Part shown: in pieces, positions 11,121 through 22,930 of the stretch
How the letters are laid out: every line of letters starts with the position of its first letter
Position numbering within the stretch: position 1 is the first letter of the stretch
Source: Ophiura sarsii
Lineage: Eukaryota; Echinodermata; Ophiuroidea; Amphilepidida; Ophiuridae
Assembly (NCBI GenBank): GCA_035610835.1
Contig: CM069454.1
Span: 66,053,613-66,117,612, forward strand
Direction: 5' to 3'
Length of the DNA: 64,000 nucleotides
The notes under the pieces: model-generated
What the model was told of the DNA's origin: nothing
The model's input: only the letters and a program-made list of their open reading frames with translations
Databases searched by the model: none
Made by a program: the position numbers and the translations under genes

Positions 11121-11399
11121 TTATTATCTTTAGAGTGACAGAGACCGATAGAGAATCGGGAGTTGAGCACACCAGATCCAGACCACATTCTAGAGACACT
11201 CTCGACAATGTCAATTTATTGTCTGCCGTGGCTTTCTGAGTTTTGTCCGTCGTTCCAAGACGCCAGGAAATCGCCGCAGAACTCGAATGTACGCATTGAA
11301 ATGTGAAGGTCCCCTCCGCAAGAAGTTGAACTACGGCGCCCTCTATCGGTTGATCGTCCAGTTTCATGATAAGCGAGTCTGGAGCGTAGACACCATGCA
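11121..11399 (-). CDS. Exon: Ig domain 1
   Basis: A single 279-nt exon (93 codons, phase 1 to phase 1) between acceptor atgatttcag and donor GTAAGT. It encodes HGVYAPDSLIMKLDD, then GTFTFQC with the first cysteine, SAAISWRLG with the core tryptophan, and LDLVCSTPDS with the second cysteine before a strand SVSVTLKI. This is a compact Ig domain. Its phase matches the end of the signal-peptide exon at 21914, making it the first domain of the mature protein. Confidence 0.85.
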
Positions 11400-12104
11400 C
11401 TGAAATCATAATGGCGGGTAGAATATCATAATTGTAAATTTGCATCTTTTCGTCATTACAGCTGATTCATAAGTTAGATTTCATTAGCCAGGTCAACCCA
11501 CATAAAAGTGAAGTGATTGTTTTGAGCAGAAGACATCTTCAATAAAACCCAATGATTTGAATGAACCAGTTTGCTCTTAAGTTGAACTTGTCCTCTTAAC
11601 CCTACAAAGCATGCTAACAATAGGGAACTTATTTGGTGGTGTGGGATCTATAGGATAGAGTCTAGGAATTTAAACCTCGAACTCGAATGATTACCATGTT
11701 ACTGGTAGTTAGAAGCATAAACCCTATTCACGATCACCCCGATCTTTTTAATCATTTTAGATTCAAGTGGAATCGAAGAAAAATATCACCAGTAGCCTAG
11801 TTTTGCCCGTGGCTGTTTTTAACGGGGTTGAAACGGTGATTTTCCGGCATTGATATGAAATGCATTGCTGTTAAACCCCTTTTGTATTTAGCTGATGGTA
11901 TTTAGGTTGATCGCTATGGGTGAATGAATTTGGTTATTTGATCTCTTATTTGACAAATGTAACGAATTGTCGCTTCCTCTCATTGTTCAGATACTTATTA
12001 GTACATATATTTAGTGTGCATTATACCATTTACTTCAAGGACACATGACTTAATAAAAACATGATACGCAGTGTGTTGACTGTATACATTATTTGTGTTA
12101 TGAA

Positions 12105-12300
12105 CTTGTACACCTAACACAAAAAGTTCCAGATCACAGGAGCTTTAATGTTAGCTAGGTTAAAACCCATAATCGGTATAAAAAATTGAGATTGGCATAA
12201 ATTATTAAACGAAAATATTTCATCTTCAATATGACACCTCATTCATAAAAATCGAGTGAATCTTTTTTTGAAGTTAGTGACTTTATTGTCCGTAATTTTC
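12105..12300. repeat. Diverged copy of the repeat forming the 40-kb palindrome
   Basis: It contains tacacctaacacaaaaagttcc, a ggagcttta...gttagct block, a cattattaaac-type block and acctcattcataaaaatcga, in the same order as one arm of 40176-40785. Only one arm is present and it is clearly diverged. Confidence 0.5.
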
Positions 12301-12490
12301 CAAATCACAATACGGAATTAATTGAAGTTGCCACCGGGAAAATGATAAAACAACACAGTATCTATTATGGCCAAGCAATAAAGTTGAACATTCCAGAACA
12401 TCTGAATTTCGATTTCGATATACATTAATCTTCACCCAGGGAAGGTGAATTCCAAATGGGATTATCTGCATCGTCGGTGACTGTGTGGAA

Positions 12491-12735
12491 GACCCACGCG
12501 ACAGGCGTCTGCAGACGACTGTTCCAACATTTCAATAACTGTTTCAAAAATGTCAACATTATTTAATTTCATCACCATATTTGGAATCAGCATAAGAGAT
12601 GCATTAAAACAAGTACAAACATGCCTGGTATTGGTTCAGTAATTCTTGAGATTGATCGACTTTGAAAGTTGGGAAAGGTTTCGGAAAATGTGTTTTGTAT
12701 ATTGGGAAACTAATAGCCGCCGCGTGGAAAGCAAT
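12491..12735. mobile_element. piggyBac-like MITE (family C), copy 2
   Basis: It has the family interior (gcgtctgcagacgac, tatttggaatcagcat, acaaacatgcctggtattgg) and a recognisable gccgcgtggaaag right end, but both terminal TTAA sites are lost. It is an older copy. Confidence 0.7.
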
Positions 12736-12858
12736 TATTAAGTTCATTTCAACTGGAATAGTCGATTTTCACAAATGCATTACTAGTATAAAGAGCTCTC
12801 TGCGTTCAGTCTGCTTCGGAACGGGAGCGAGTTTCTCTTTGTTGACGGGTCGGTGTGC

Positions 12859-12872
12859 GTTGCCATGGTAAC
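12859..12872. promoter_or_regulatory. Consensus RFX X-box
   Basis: GTTGCCATGGTAAC fits the palindromic X-box consensus bound by RFX transcription factors. It sits in a CpG-rich island-like patch (about 12780-12910) within a larger imperfect palindrome running from acgggt to acccgt. RFX sites mark promoters of ciliary and some immune genes; whether one starts here is not shown. Confidence 0.45.
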
Positions 12873-13851
12873 GTGTACCCGTCGATTTGCGCAATGATTG
12901 TACTTTCGCTTGTCAACCCTCAACCCTTTGCAGATAGTCCGATGATGAAATGACTCTTTGCTCTCACTCCTTCGACCCAAACATCTCACGACACAAGTCG
13001 AAATGATATTGTTTAATGTTGCATTTTTAGGGTAAGTGTGAATATGTTTACTTTACATGTAATAAGCTTGATAGTATTAAATAGGAATGACATTTTTAAC
13101 ATTAAATCTCTCGAGAGGAAATTAAAATCTTGCTCGAAAGATAGGCAAAATAGGATTACATTTCAGTAACGGGAGGCCGTTCCCTTGAAAACACAGTCCC
13201 GTCCCCAAGCCCGCACTTTATTGAGATATCGAACTTATTCGTGATCCCAGCGGAAGATGGACTCCCGTCACTTACTTGATTTAGGAAGAGGGTCTCTAGT
13301 AAAAAAATGACGACAGTTTCAGACGGCGCTGGACACGATTTGCCTAACTTTGCCAATTCGTATTGGTTTAAGACATAATCGCGAATACCCATCACATTCC
13401 TAGCTACATCTAAATTAAATAAACCCCAAAACCAATGGAGTTGGTTAAAGTCAAAGTGTGTCCTTTATTATATTTTTTGCAAGTTAACTAACAGTTCTTG
13501 AACATGTCCGGTAATTTTAAATTAGTGCCGTGTTTAGCTCGAAATTTCATATTATGCACCTAAATTTTGAGGCGAAATGGTAGATACAGTGGACAGTGAT
13601 AGGCAATAACATTGTAATACTTGACGGTATTCTGGCTTTATATCATAGTTTTATGATTATTGGGAAAATAATGAAAATTTATATAAGTAAGTATTTCTTA
13701 ATTCTTGCTATGTGATTACTGATTTCAGGATTTAATTTTACGATTCGGTGGTCACTTGTTTATTTGTCTCTATTTGTGTCACAAATTATGTTGTATTTTC
13801 AGTTAAACATTGAAATTTTGATTTATACTATATATACATAATGCTTCCCCG

Positions 13852-13864
13852 CCCCCCCCCCCCC
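13852..13864. repeat. Poly-C tract
   Basis: A homopolymer run of 13 C. Many runs of G or C of 10 to 50 bases occur across this window. Confidence 0.9.
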
Positions 13865-14481
13865 TCTGAAATATGACATTTGAAATGTAATTGCAATGTA
13901 GAAGAAAATACATATTTTTCAAGAAATACCTAATCCTAGGACGCATTTTTGTATCGTGTTGTCGGCGTGTTCTTACGATACCAGGGGTCTTGCCACTATG
14001 ATTTTGCGTGGCCGGCATCGTCTGGAAATGGATGCGACTTGAAATAGGAAAAATGAATGTTGATATGCAATTTGTCATTGATGCGAAAGATAGTACTAAC
14101 AGTTTCTGAATAGGTTCTATAAAAACGCGTTTTTTCTACTCAAAACAGATTGTAGAAATGGGTAGAATATCTAAATTTGATAACAAATGAAATTTACAAA
14201 AAATGTTCAGAATTCAGAAAGGTTGACCTTAAACCTTAAAACCATACTAATTCCCAGCTCATATGAAGTAGTTTTGATCAATTGACTTCGAAAAATATAT
14301 CTACCGGCTATTTTTGTCATTCAAATCGTTTGTTAAATACCACTTAATATTGGTCTTTATCCTTCCGTTGCTGACATTAACACACGAGGCATAACATAGA
14401 AAAAAATCAGGCAAATAAAATGTAAACATAAACGAGAGTTCATGACGATATCAAGAGACTAAGTGAGAATAGTCTCATTTG

Positions 14482-14713
14482 TTAACACTTTCCACGTCTG
14501 CAGACGACATTCCAAAATTTCAAAAATGATTAAAAAATGTCAGTTTGAATTTCATTACATATTTGGAATCACCATGGGAAAGTCATTGAAATAAGTACAA
14601 ACATGCTTATTATTGGTTCAGTAATTTTTGAAATAGCCTTTGAAAGTTGGGAAAGGTTTGTGAAAAATCTGTTTTGTGTATGGTAAGAATAATAGCCGCG
14701 TGGAAAGAGTTAA
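14482..14713. mobile_element. piggyBac-like MITE (family C), copy 3
   Basis: TTAACACTTTCCACG at the left and GCGTGGAAAGAGTTAA at the right, with TTAA at both edges and the shared interior. About nine bases are missing from the left inverted repeat compared with copy 1. Confidence 0.8.
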
Positions 14714-15514
14714 GATGACTCATTGTAACGATATAACAACTAAATCTAAAGTGTGACGTTAATTCATTCGCGCATGATATAAATAATCTAGAAATCTATG
14801 GTATTGAACTTGTTAGTGTAGTTGTATAGGCCTAGTTGCCATTAGCAAAATAAAAAGCACGATTAGGGTGACTGAATAAGGAACGCATCTATTTACGTTG
14901 GTTCAATAATAATAAAAGGAAGTTTCTATGATAAATCTTTACTTTGAAATCAGAAAGAAAATATTTTCTTTTTAATTAATTTGTTTTGTTAATCCAGGTT
15001 TTTAATTTTTTTATTCTAGCCGTTACTTGGCTAAGTTATAACAATTTGAAATTATAAATAGTTTTTTTTTGGGAAAGTTGCATGTCATCATTTATATAGT
15101 ATAATTTTCTATTGCTGGTTTTACAATGAGAATTGAACAAGAGCCTATTGAATTTGGACTTCACAATCTTATAGTGTCAAATATGCACAATTGAACGGTC
15201 ATTGCTAAGGCCGAAAAAAAAGTTAGACTGCCCTTTCACCTCAATTTCTTTTTTGGTCGCAAGGTCGATTTTTTTAGATTATTATAAAACTTAGGTATAC
15301 ATTTTGATAAAAAGACAAAGTTTGGTAGCATGCATAAATATTTCAGAGTGAAGCTGATATTTAAGCCTTTTATTGCGATTTTAGCGTTATTGCGATCGTC
15401 AGATGCGCTGTGTTCTGTATTCCTTTTTGATGAGGAGCACCTAAGATCTTTTTTATTTATTTGTTAGTTGTTTTCCCCGTTTTTTTCTTTCTTTTTCTTC
15501 TGCAAAAAAAAAAA

Positions 15515-15600
15515 GGGTCGAAGAGGGGGGGGGGGGGGGGTAAATTAGGGTCAGGCGGGATGGGGGGGGGGGAGGGGGTAAATTAGGGTCAGGCGGGTTA
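15515..15600. repeat. Duplicated poly-G block
   Basis: Two copies of a G run followed by taaattagggtcaggcggg lie head to tail. Another poly-G tract follows at 16587-16626. Confidence 0.8.
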
Positions 15601-15707
15601 CGCCAATACAAAAAGCAAAAACAATTGCGGAAGTATTCTGTGTCTAAAATTACACAATTTTGAAGAAAAAAAGATAAATAATTCCAAATTTGATTTTTTA
15701 TGTCGTG

Positions 15708-15850
15708 CAAAAGTAGTCATGAAATCATCTGGGCCAAAACTACTGGGATGAACATGATAAATGGAATCGAACCATGATCATATGAATAGAGCGTTCCAAA
15801 TGCACATCAGTGGCTAATTGGGCGACAGGAAAGATGTACATTATGCGTGA
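15708..15850. repeat. Dispersed repeat (family G), copy 1
   Basis: The blocks aagtagtcatgaaatc, tgggcca, ctactgggatgaa and atggaatcgaacc match 44005-44125 in order. On the minus strand the last block resembles a tRNA B-box (GGTTCGATTCC), so this may be a tRNA-derived SINE fragment. Confidence 0.45.
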
Positions 15851-16586
15851 TTGGAGACGAGTCAATCGTTCCCATGGACAGCAGAGTGAACAACAGTCTC
15901 ATCCACCGGTCTCATCAGAGATTGGAACATGAATGCTAAACAACGCTACATTGATCGTACATGAGTTGTTTAGCACATGAAAGATACCTTTTGAACCAGA
16001 ATGGCTCCATATCTCTTCTATGGTGGCTTCAGGTTGGGGTGCCATGTCAGCATCATTTTATTTATTAACTCAAAGAAAGTTATCAAGATAATAGTTTACT
16101 TATTTATTGAAATAAAATAAACCTATTTTTTTATGGAATAGGGGCTGGGGTTGGGGGTCCCTAAGAATTGTCGCCGATTGCGCTAAAACGCAAAGGACAG
16201 TGACCTAGTGCTTCTAGGTAATCGCTTTTATATACATCCCTTGCGCTCATTTTGACTGGAAAAAATGAGGGTACCAACTTACCCAGGGGTGGGATAATCC
16301 GTTAAAACCATTTCCATCACTTATAAGCAAAACCCCGGGTGAAATTCTGATATTTGGAACTTTTTTGGCGACAATTTCAAGTTTGGCCTATATTTCACTG
16401 CACGTATACGAATACAACAGGAGTTTGAGGTCAGCTATGTTTCGTGACGTCATTGTTACGTCATGCGTGGGATGTTTGTACTTGTTTTGGTATGTATGAA
16501 AGTAGAAGACTTGTAGCTATACCATGGCATCAAAATAAGCATACTCAGCACCTCGGTTTGGACTTTTTTTTCTTCTTTCTTTTTTT

Positions 16587-16626
16587 GGGGGGGGGGGGGG
16601 GGGGGTGGGGGGGGGGGGGGAGGGGG
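16587..16626. repeat. Poly-G tract
   Basis: Nearly 40 G interrupted by one T and one A, preceded by a T-rich run. Confidence 0.9.
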
Positions 16627-17055
16627 TAGTAACTATTATTTAATTAACCACCCCTTAGGTATAACAGTGTTACAAAAACGCCTCACGAGGACGAGGGTTA
16701 ATTTCTACAAACAAGATTGCATGTTATGCTGAAAGTGGTGGCCCGAACCGATTTCTAGACGACTTAGTAGATTGGTCATAACTTTTAACATGTTTAAGCA
16801 ATAGAAGTTAAAAAGACCAAATAAAATTCTTCTGGTATTCACTAGTCACAGGGTGTAAAGGACTTTTTCGCCGAAGGCGTTCTATAGAAAGATTTTTTTA
16901 GGGAGAAAACAACTGTCCAATGAAAATGTTTACAGATGGGTTCTTTACTTTAGATATTTTAGACAATGTCTTAATCCAAATTTCAAAATTGAATTTTTAT
17001 GAAATCTGAACTGTTTATGCAATTCATGGGGTAGGGAATTTTTATGTTACAGAAC

Positions 17056-17340
17056 TTATGTTACTTTACATTACGTTACGTTACTTGTTACTTTACGTTA
17101 CGTTACTTTACGTTAGTTTACATTACGTTACGTTACTTAACCTAAGGGTATTTTACGTTACTTTACCTTACGTTACTTTACGTTACGTTAGCTTACGTTA
17201 CATTAGTTTACTTTACGTTACTTTACGTTACTTTACGTTACTTTACATTAAGTTAAGTTACGTTACTTAGGTTACTTTAAGTTACGTTACTTAGGTTACT
17301 TTACGTTAGGTTACTTTGCGTTACGTTACATTACTTTACT
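17056..17340. repeat. Microsatellite of TTACG/TTACT pentamers
   Basis: About 285 bp of imperfect ttacgttactttacgttac repeats. The open frame across it (repeating tyrosine, valine, threonine and leucine) is a repeat artefact. Confidence 0.9.
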
Positions 17341-17357
17341 TACACACACATTTATTT

Positions 17358-17381
17358 GGGCGGGGGGGGGGGGGGGGGGGG
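17358..17381. repeat. Poly-G tract
   Basis: A run of about 24 bases, nearly all G, right after the pentamer microsatellite. Confidence 0.9.
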
Positions 17382-17548
17382 ATAAAAAGAAAGCTTCACA
17401 CATGCCAAGACAAATTTATTGTTACACTTTAACACCTTTAACATTTCCTTTCGTTTATTAATAATTTGTGAAAACTATACACCCCATTGAAACAGAGTTC
17501 TTTGTTTGTTTAAGCTGAGGCGTTGTCTTTTTTAAAGACATTTCTTGT

Positions 17549-17965
17549 TAGCATTGCGTTAAATATGAAATTGCAAATTGTATAATTCTTTTTTGTCACA
17601 GTATGTACGTCATATGTACGTCAAATATGCTTACATCAACATGAGTCGAATGTTTTACCACACCTGACTACATTCACTTATCACAGGGTGTAACAGACTT
17701 TTTAGCATTGCGTTAAAAATTAAATTGCAATTGTATAATTTGTTTTGGTCACAGTATGTACGTGTCAAATATGGTTACATCAACATGAGTCAAATGTCTT
17801 ACCGCACCTGAACTTACATTCACTTATCACAGGGTGTAACAGACTTTTTAACATTGCGTTAAAAATGAAATTGCAATTTGCAAATTTGGTCACAGTATGT
17901 ACGTCATATTTCGGTCAAATATTGCTTACATCAACATGAGTCAAATGTTTTATCCCACCTGAGTT
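17549..17965. repeat. Tandem triplicate of a ~150-bp unit
   Basis: Three units starting at gcattgcgttaaa (17551, 17705 and, as acattgcgtt, 17851) share gtcacagtatgtacgt, acatcaacatgagtc and catcacagggtgtaaca-like blocks, with spacings of 154 and 146 bp. The cagggtgtaac block resembles the end of the MITE that follows at 18004. Confidence 0.8.
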
Positions 17966-18003
17966 ACACCTAGATAACAATGTTGGGTATTTTAGTGGTT
18001 CTA

Positions 18004-18687
18004 CAGGGTGTAACAAAATAATTAGGACACTTTTTGATGATGGTTTAAATCTTTGTTAAATCACTGAAGCATGACCAATTTTTATTTCAATGTAGAGTAC
18101 AACCAATAAAGATAAAATCCTGAAAAGATGAGAAAATCCATCATTAATTAAGGAAATTGTGACCTATTAGGCAAGGCAATCCATTAGTATGTATAATGGT
18201 CATTCACACAGTAACAGTAGAGTAATATGCACGCACACACTATTTATACCAATTCTATATCTTATCATGCTAATGAACCATCTACAAAAGAACCTTTTTT
18301 TAAAATTTGCACAGAATATGCATGCATGCATCTGATTTGTGGATTATTTAGCCAGTATTGATTTGTGCCAGAATTAAATGGATTACTAAACTAATCTTTG
18401 CTATTGACTGATAGATTATTTTCTATGTTTATAATTATTGTAACATATTGAAACGTAAACTATGTTATTTACTGGTCTATACATGTAAAGCCCATTGTAC
18501 AAACCAGTAAATGACATGATTTACGCAAATGATGCTAGTTTTATTATTTCTCATCGGATTGATCTCATATTTTCAGGATATCATAATAATTAATTGAGCT
18601 TTACATTGAGACTAAATTGGTCATGATCCAATGATTATAACAAGTATTACACTGTCATGAAAAATGTCCTATTTTTGATACACCCTG
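18004..18687. mobile_element. MITE with CAGGGTGTA ends, TA target
   Basis: The left end CAGGGTGTAACAAAATAATT and the right end, whose complement reads CAGGGTGTATCAAAAATAGG, form imperfect inverted repeats. TA flanks both sides (18002-18003 and 18688-18689). Length 684 bp, no transposase frame. Confidence 0.75.
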
Positions 18688-19077
18688 TATGCGTTCTTAT
18701 GTATTTTCCTATAAAACCGTATGGATAATTCCAATGCTGATTCGTCTTCTTGCTAATGAAATACTCTATCCCAAAGAATTACCGGGTTATTTTAACCCCC
18801 AGAGAACTACCGGCCGATTGGTTAGAACCCGGGTTAGAAAGATAGATACACCATTTATTGCGCCAATCAGAGACAGTGTTACAATAATTGTATCTCTGAT
18901 AAAGATTGGAGTGAAATATTTTACAAACTGCATTTTAATTGGCTATTCAAATGAGTATATCTTGAAATACACCAATCAGAACCACTGTAAGATAGGCCGG
19001 TAGTGCCCGGGTTAAAGCGTAATGCCATGAGCAATGAGGGTGTATTAGACACTGGGACGTAGGTCTGTATCAATCAA

Positions 19078-20161
19078 TCTAGCACTCTCCATCTAGGGGA
19101 TAGATGAAATGTGGCTTAAAATGAAGCTAATATATGCCTGATCAATATTTTACCTTATCCCACGTTCGTAGGTTGCACATTATGACCCTAGACCTCGATT
19201 TAGGGTCAAAGGTCACATGTGTTTCAATGGGAAGTCAAAAACTAAATTTAACATGGTAAAAAAACTAAAAAATGAGCTATTGACTATAAAAAGTATGTTA
19301 TATTGTTGGGATAAGTGTTTTAAACAAAAAAGTCAATCACAACTTTGATCGTAGATCAATAGTTTTTGAACTGTGACCTTTTGAAAATTACAAGTTGGCC
19401 AAAATAGACCATTTTGGTCATATTTTCGCAAAATTGGCACAAAAATGACATGATATCATCATTAAAAAAATATTTTGACTCATTATGAATTGATAAACCA
19501 TGTTATAATGTTGGTATATAGATGTACCTTACATTACAACACATTTCAAAAATCAATGGTATGTTGATGCCATGGCAACCAGCATTAATATCCTTCAAAT
19601 CCTTTAAATTTGACTCAGATTTTACCCATTTTCGATGAATTTGAAGGATATTAAAGCTGTTTGCCATGGCATGCGGACACCATTGACTTTTGAAATGTCT
19701 TTTAATGTAAAGTTCATCTATAAACCAACATTATAACATGGTTTATCAATTCACATTGAGTCAAAATATTTTTTTAATGATGATAACATGTCATTTTTGT
19801 GCCAATTTTGCAAACAAATGACCAAAATGGCCTATTTTGGCCAACTTGTCTTTTTCAAAAGGTCACAGTTCAAAAACTATTGATCTACGATCAAAGTTGT
19901 GATTGACTTTTTTGTTTAAAACACTCATCCCAACAATATAATATACTTTTCATAGTCAATAGCTCATTTTTTAGTTTTTTTACCATGTTAAATTTAGTTT
20001 TTGACTTCCCATTGAAACACATGTGACCTTTGACCCTAAATCGAGGTCTAGGGTCATAATGTGCAACCTACGAACGTGGGATAAGGTAAAATATTGATCA
20101 GGCATATATTAGCTTCATTTTAAGCCATATTTCATCTATCCCCTAGATGGAGAGTGCTAGA
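19078..20161. mobile_element. 1.08-kb near-perfect palindrome (foldback element)
   Basis: Two arms of about 523 nt each (19078-19600 and 19639-20161) are inverted copies with few mismatches, separated by a loop of only about 38 nt. The outer ends read tctagcactctcc and its complement. Each arm holds GGGTCAAAGGTCA (19203-19215, complement at 20024-20036), a direct-repeat-1 nuclear-receptor site. No coding frame is present. A transcript across it, such as the pre-mRNA of the host Ig gene, would form a very long hairpin. Confidence 0.9.
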
Positions 20162-20205
20162 ATTGTTTTCTGAAGGAATAAAACATGCACGGCCTACTGA
20201 CAGTC

Positions 20206-21120
20206 TACTCTCTAAATTTGAAAGATTAAAATTTAAATCTAAAAGATTAACTTTTTAATCTATTTCGGATTGTCCTGAAGGACAAATCTATTAGGATTAA
20301 AAAGTAATCTTTTCTTGGATTACTTTTTTTTAATCTTTAAAAAGATTACATCAATTATAATCAAATTGGATTAAAAACTAATCAGTTATGGATTAACTTT
20401 AAATCTCTTTTAGATTACCTCACACTTTGACAGCACTATATTAAAAAAATCCGTTATAATCAAATTGGATTAAAAACTAATCAGTTATGGATTAACTTTA
20501 AATCTCTTTTAGATTTTGTATTAGATTGGTTATTCTAATTTGTAAGTCGGGAAACACGAGGTCAAGAAAACCTGTATAACGGCTTTAAACATCGTGTTTA
20601 TTACTTCATAAAAACAAATAATGTGCTTCTAATATACAGTATGAACAATCACTGCCTGCCATCAAGCAGTGACGTCTTGAATTCTTTTGGTTAGATATGT
20701 ACCTACTATCCTACGAATCGACTTTCCATGGTGTTATTCATGTTAGTTGTGAGATGATTTTTGCCTAATTTAGACGCCGGCATTGTGAGACATGTTTTCC
20801 AAATAGTCTTTAATCAAATCTGATTGTAGATAAGTGTCTGCCATCTCCATGATCTGTGTCGCTTCGCTATGCTCCGTCGCGTCGCTTACCGAAAGAAAGA
20901 TTTCGATTAAAAAAAATCAGTCTACACATTTTAAGTATTTTCATTGGTTGAAACTTTGTATACTTTCAAATGGATATTTCGATTACTTAAATGCGCGCGA
21001 ATTTGTCGATTTGTAAACCATTTCGGATTGACAACGACAATAAATAATCAAAATAGATTTAAAAAAATTGTAATCGCTCCATAGATTATTATTTTTAATC
21101 TCTCGAATTTAGAGAGTATA
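20206..21120. mobile_element. AT-rich foldback element
   Basis: The ends ctctctaaatttgaaagatta and taatctctcgaatttagagag are inverted repeats. Inside, a block of about 58 bp (taatcaaattggattaaaaa and onward) is present twice in direct orientation at 20358 and 20458. No transposase frame seen. Confidence 0.6.
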
Positions 21121-21913
21121 TGTGGTGACCATTACATTTACTTGTATTATCTGTGTATTTTACTCTTTTTCTTCTAGGCTATTCTTTTGAATGCACCACC
21201 TTCAGGTGGGTAGCGCTGTTTTGAAAGTGTTTTCAAAATAAATAAATAAATAAATAAATTCAGCAGGTAGACTTTTTCTAGTAACCATGATAACCCATCC
21301 AAATGATACAATTCACTTTATTGACTTCGGTTGAATGCAAATTTCTTAAATTTTGCGATTCTGCTGTCGCATTTCCTACAGATAGTCTTCTGACAGCAGC
21401 AACTGAAAATTACAGGTAGTTATTATTATTCTGTTTTGAAAACGGGCCCTTATTTTAGGTTAAGATTAATATTTATACTTGGATGTTTTTTACCTCTATG
21501 AAAATCAGGCCCGTAAATGCCCCCAAAAGGTCTACAAATGCTTTTTGCGAGCTTTTTGTTGTTGAAAATGTCCACATTTTGGTAAAAAACTTTTGTCAAA
21601 TCCGCCCCGCACGCCTAATAAAAAGGTCCAAATTTTGGAGAAAGGTCCACTTGGGTCCACTTTAGACAAAATCCGCTCCCTAGAAAGACAACTTTATACC
21701 TGAATTATCCAATATTTGTACTCGGGGCAGGGTACGCCGTCAAAGTCCGAGGGTATAGCCTACAAAAATTACACACAACACGCAAGTGTACAATAAAAAG
21801 TGTATATATACATGACATCTTCGAACCTTATCATGATTATACATGCTGTCAACAGCATTAGTTAGAGTCCGAAATTACAAGTAAAATAAAATAAAATAGC
21901 GATATATACTTAC

Positions 21914-21983
21914 AGTACAATAAACATTCGATCAACATGAACAACTGAGTTGCAGAGCTCTTCGTCATGGCAATTCCGGCCAT
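21914..21983 (-). CDS. First coding exon: signal peptide of Ig/Calx-beta protein
   Basis: ATG at 21983 opens a 23-codon stretch (MAGIAMTKSSATQLFMLIEC then LLY) that ends at a strong donor GTAAGT in phase 1. The run from residue 12 is hydrophobic, as in a signal peptide whose cleavage site would lie across the splice junction in the Ig1 exon. Phase 1 matches every downstream Ig exon. This suggests a secreted or type I membrane protein. The second in-frame ATG (codon 6) is an alternative start. The link to Ig1 over a 10.5-kb intron is inferred from phase, strand and the lack of competing exons. Confidence 0.65.
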
Positions 21984-22165
21984 GATGAATATTTTGGTGT
22001 CCAACTGATAATTAAATATTGAAGGAAGTGTTAAAATTACGATTGCATTTGTATATACATTAAATACATCCTTATGTCATGTACACACCAGGTAAAACAG
22101 TTACCTTGCATTGTATGGTATAAGGATCTAGCGCGAAAAGGGCCTATCTACAATAGCTCCCTGGT

Positions 22166-22173
22166 GTTATATA
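22166..22173 (-). promoter_or_regulatory. Possible TATA box of the Ig/Calx-beta gene
   Basis: TATATAAC on the minus strand lies about 185 bp upstream of the proposed start codon, which would give a 5' untranslated leader of about 160 nt. The sequence is AT-rich, so a chance match is possible. Confidence 0.25.
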
Positions 22174-22331
22174 CTACGTACCCCCGCTATACAGATTCTT
22201 TACTAGTTTCAACCACTAAGTAATACAGGGCAGCTATACGCAGATAGAGCTTTTTTTGTACTTGCATCACATGTTATGAGAAAAAGCCATAATCTAAATA
22301 AAATAGCTGCCACGTTATAGATATTGCCTGT

Positions 22332-22503
22332 GTTGAAGGAGACATAGTCACCCTGGAGCCATAGTCCGCCCTGTACAGTTAAGTAGGCCTATAGATTGGC
22401 ATATAGGGCACTTATCTCTACACGCAACACTAGTTTCACGCTTCATTCAGTGTATGTATAGGCCGGCCGGACTATGGCTCCAGGTGGACTGTGGCTCCTT
22501 TCA
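22332..22503. repeat. Short inverted-repeat element
   Basis: Arms of about 36 nt, centred on ggagccatagtcc and its complement, are separated by about 100 bp. Probably another small foldback element just upstream of the Ig/Calx-beta gene start. Confidence 0.6.
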
Positions 22504-22827
22504 CACCGGTATTCATCATGATATGCCTCGCGAAAACAGCAATCTTGCAAAGGGCAGCCATGCTGATCTGAACCCTCTGGCTCCCCATGCTTCCATTTAG
22601 CATGGTCATATGATTTCAGTCTTCTAGCACAAAGAATGCTTAGTGTAGCGAGGCAAAGAATAAACAGACAAGTTCAAGTTCACTGGTTTCAACTACTAAA
22701 TTTATGACACACCAGATTCTTTAGTAAATGGTTATTCAACAGTATAGTTTTATATCTACATGAACTCTCACAGACAATAACCAAACACAATCTTGTAGTT
22801 GTAATACATTATACGTACATGTTAAGC

Positions 22828-22831
<4 letters not shown>

Positions 22832-22881
<50 letters not shown>

Positions 22882-22900
22882 GGGGGGGGGGGGTGGAGGG
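22832..22900. repeat. Long poly-G tract
   Basis: About 48 uninterrupted G, then TT and a dozen more G. It may be mis-sized by the assembly. On the minus strand it produces an artefactual polyproline frame. Confidence 0.9.
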
Positions 22901-22930
22901 CAGCCAACTTTCATGCTGTAAGCATGAGAT

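Larger units (their letters stand above)
11400..21913. other. Large first intron of the Ig/Calx-beta gene
   Basis: Intron of about 10.5 kb between the signal-peptide exon and Ig1, inferred from matching phases. It is filled with mobile elements and simple repeats listed separately. Stretches at 11460-12100, 13000-13840, 14720-15510, 15850-16580, 16630-17050 and 21120-21900 hold nothing I recognise. One of the 12783-13395 open frames could hide a missed exon, but no splice-flanked domain was found. Confidence 0.55.

Noticed and set aside
13156..13395. Minus-strand open frame with a CGLGDGTVFSRERPPVTE phrase as a missed exon
   Set aside because: No Ig or Calx-beta pattern and no convincing phase-1 splice pair, so I did not add it to the gene.
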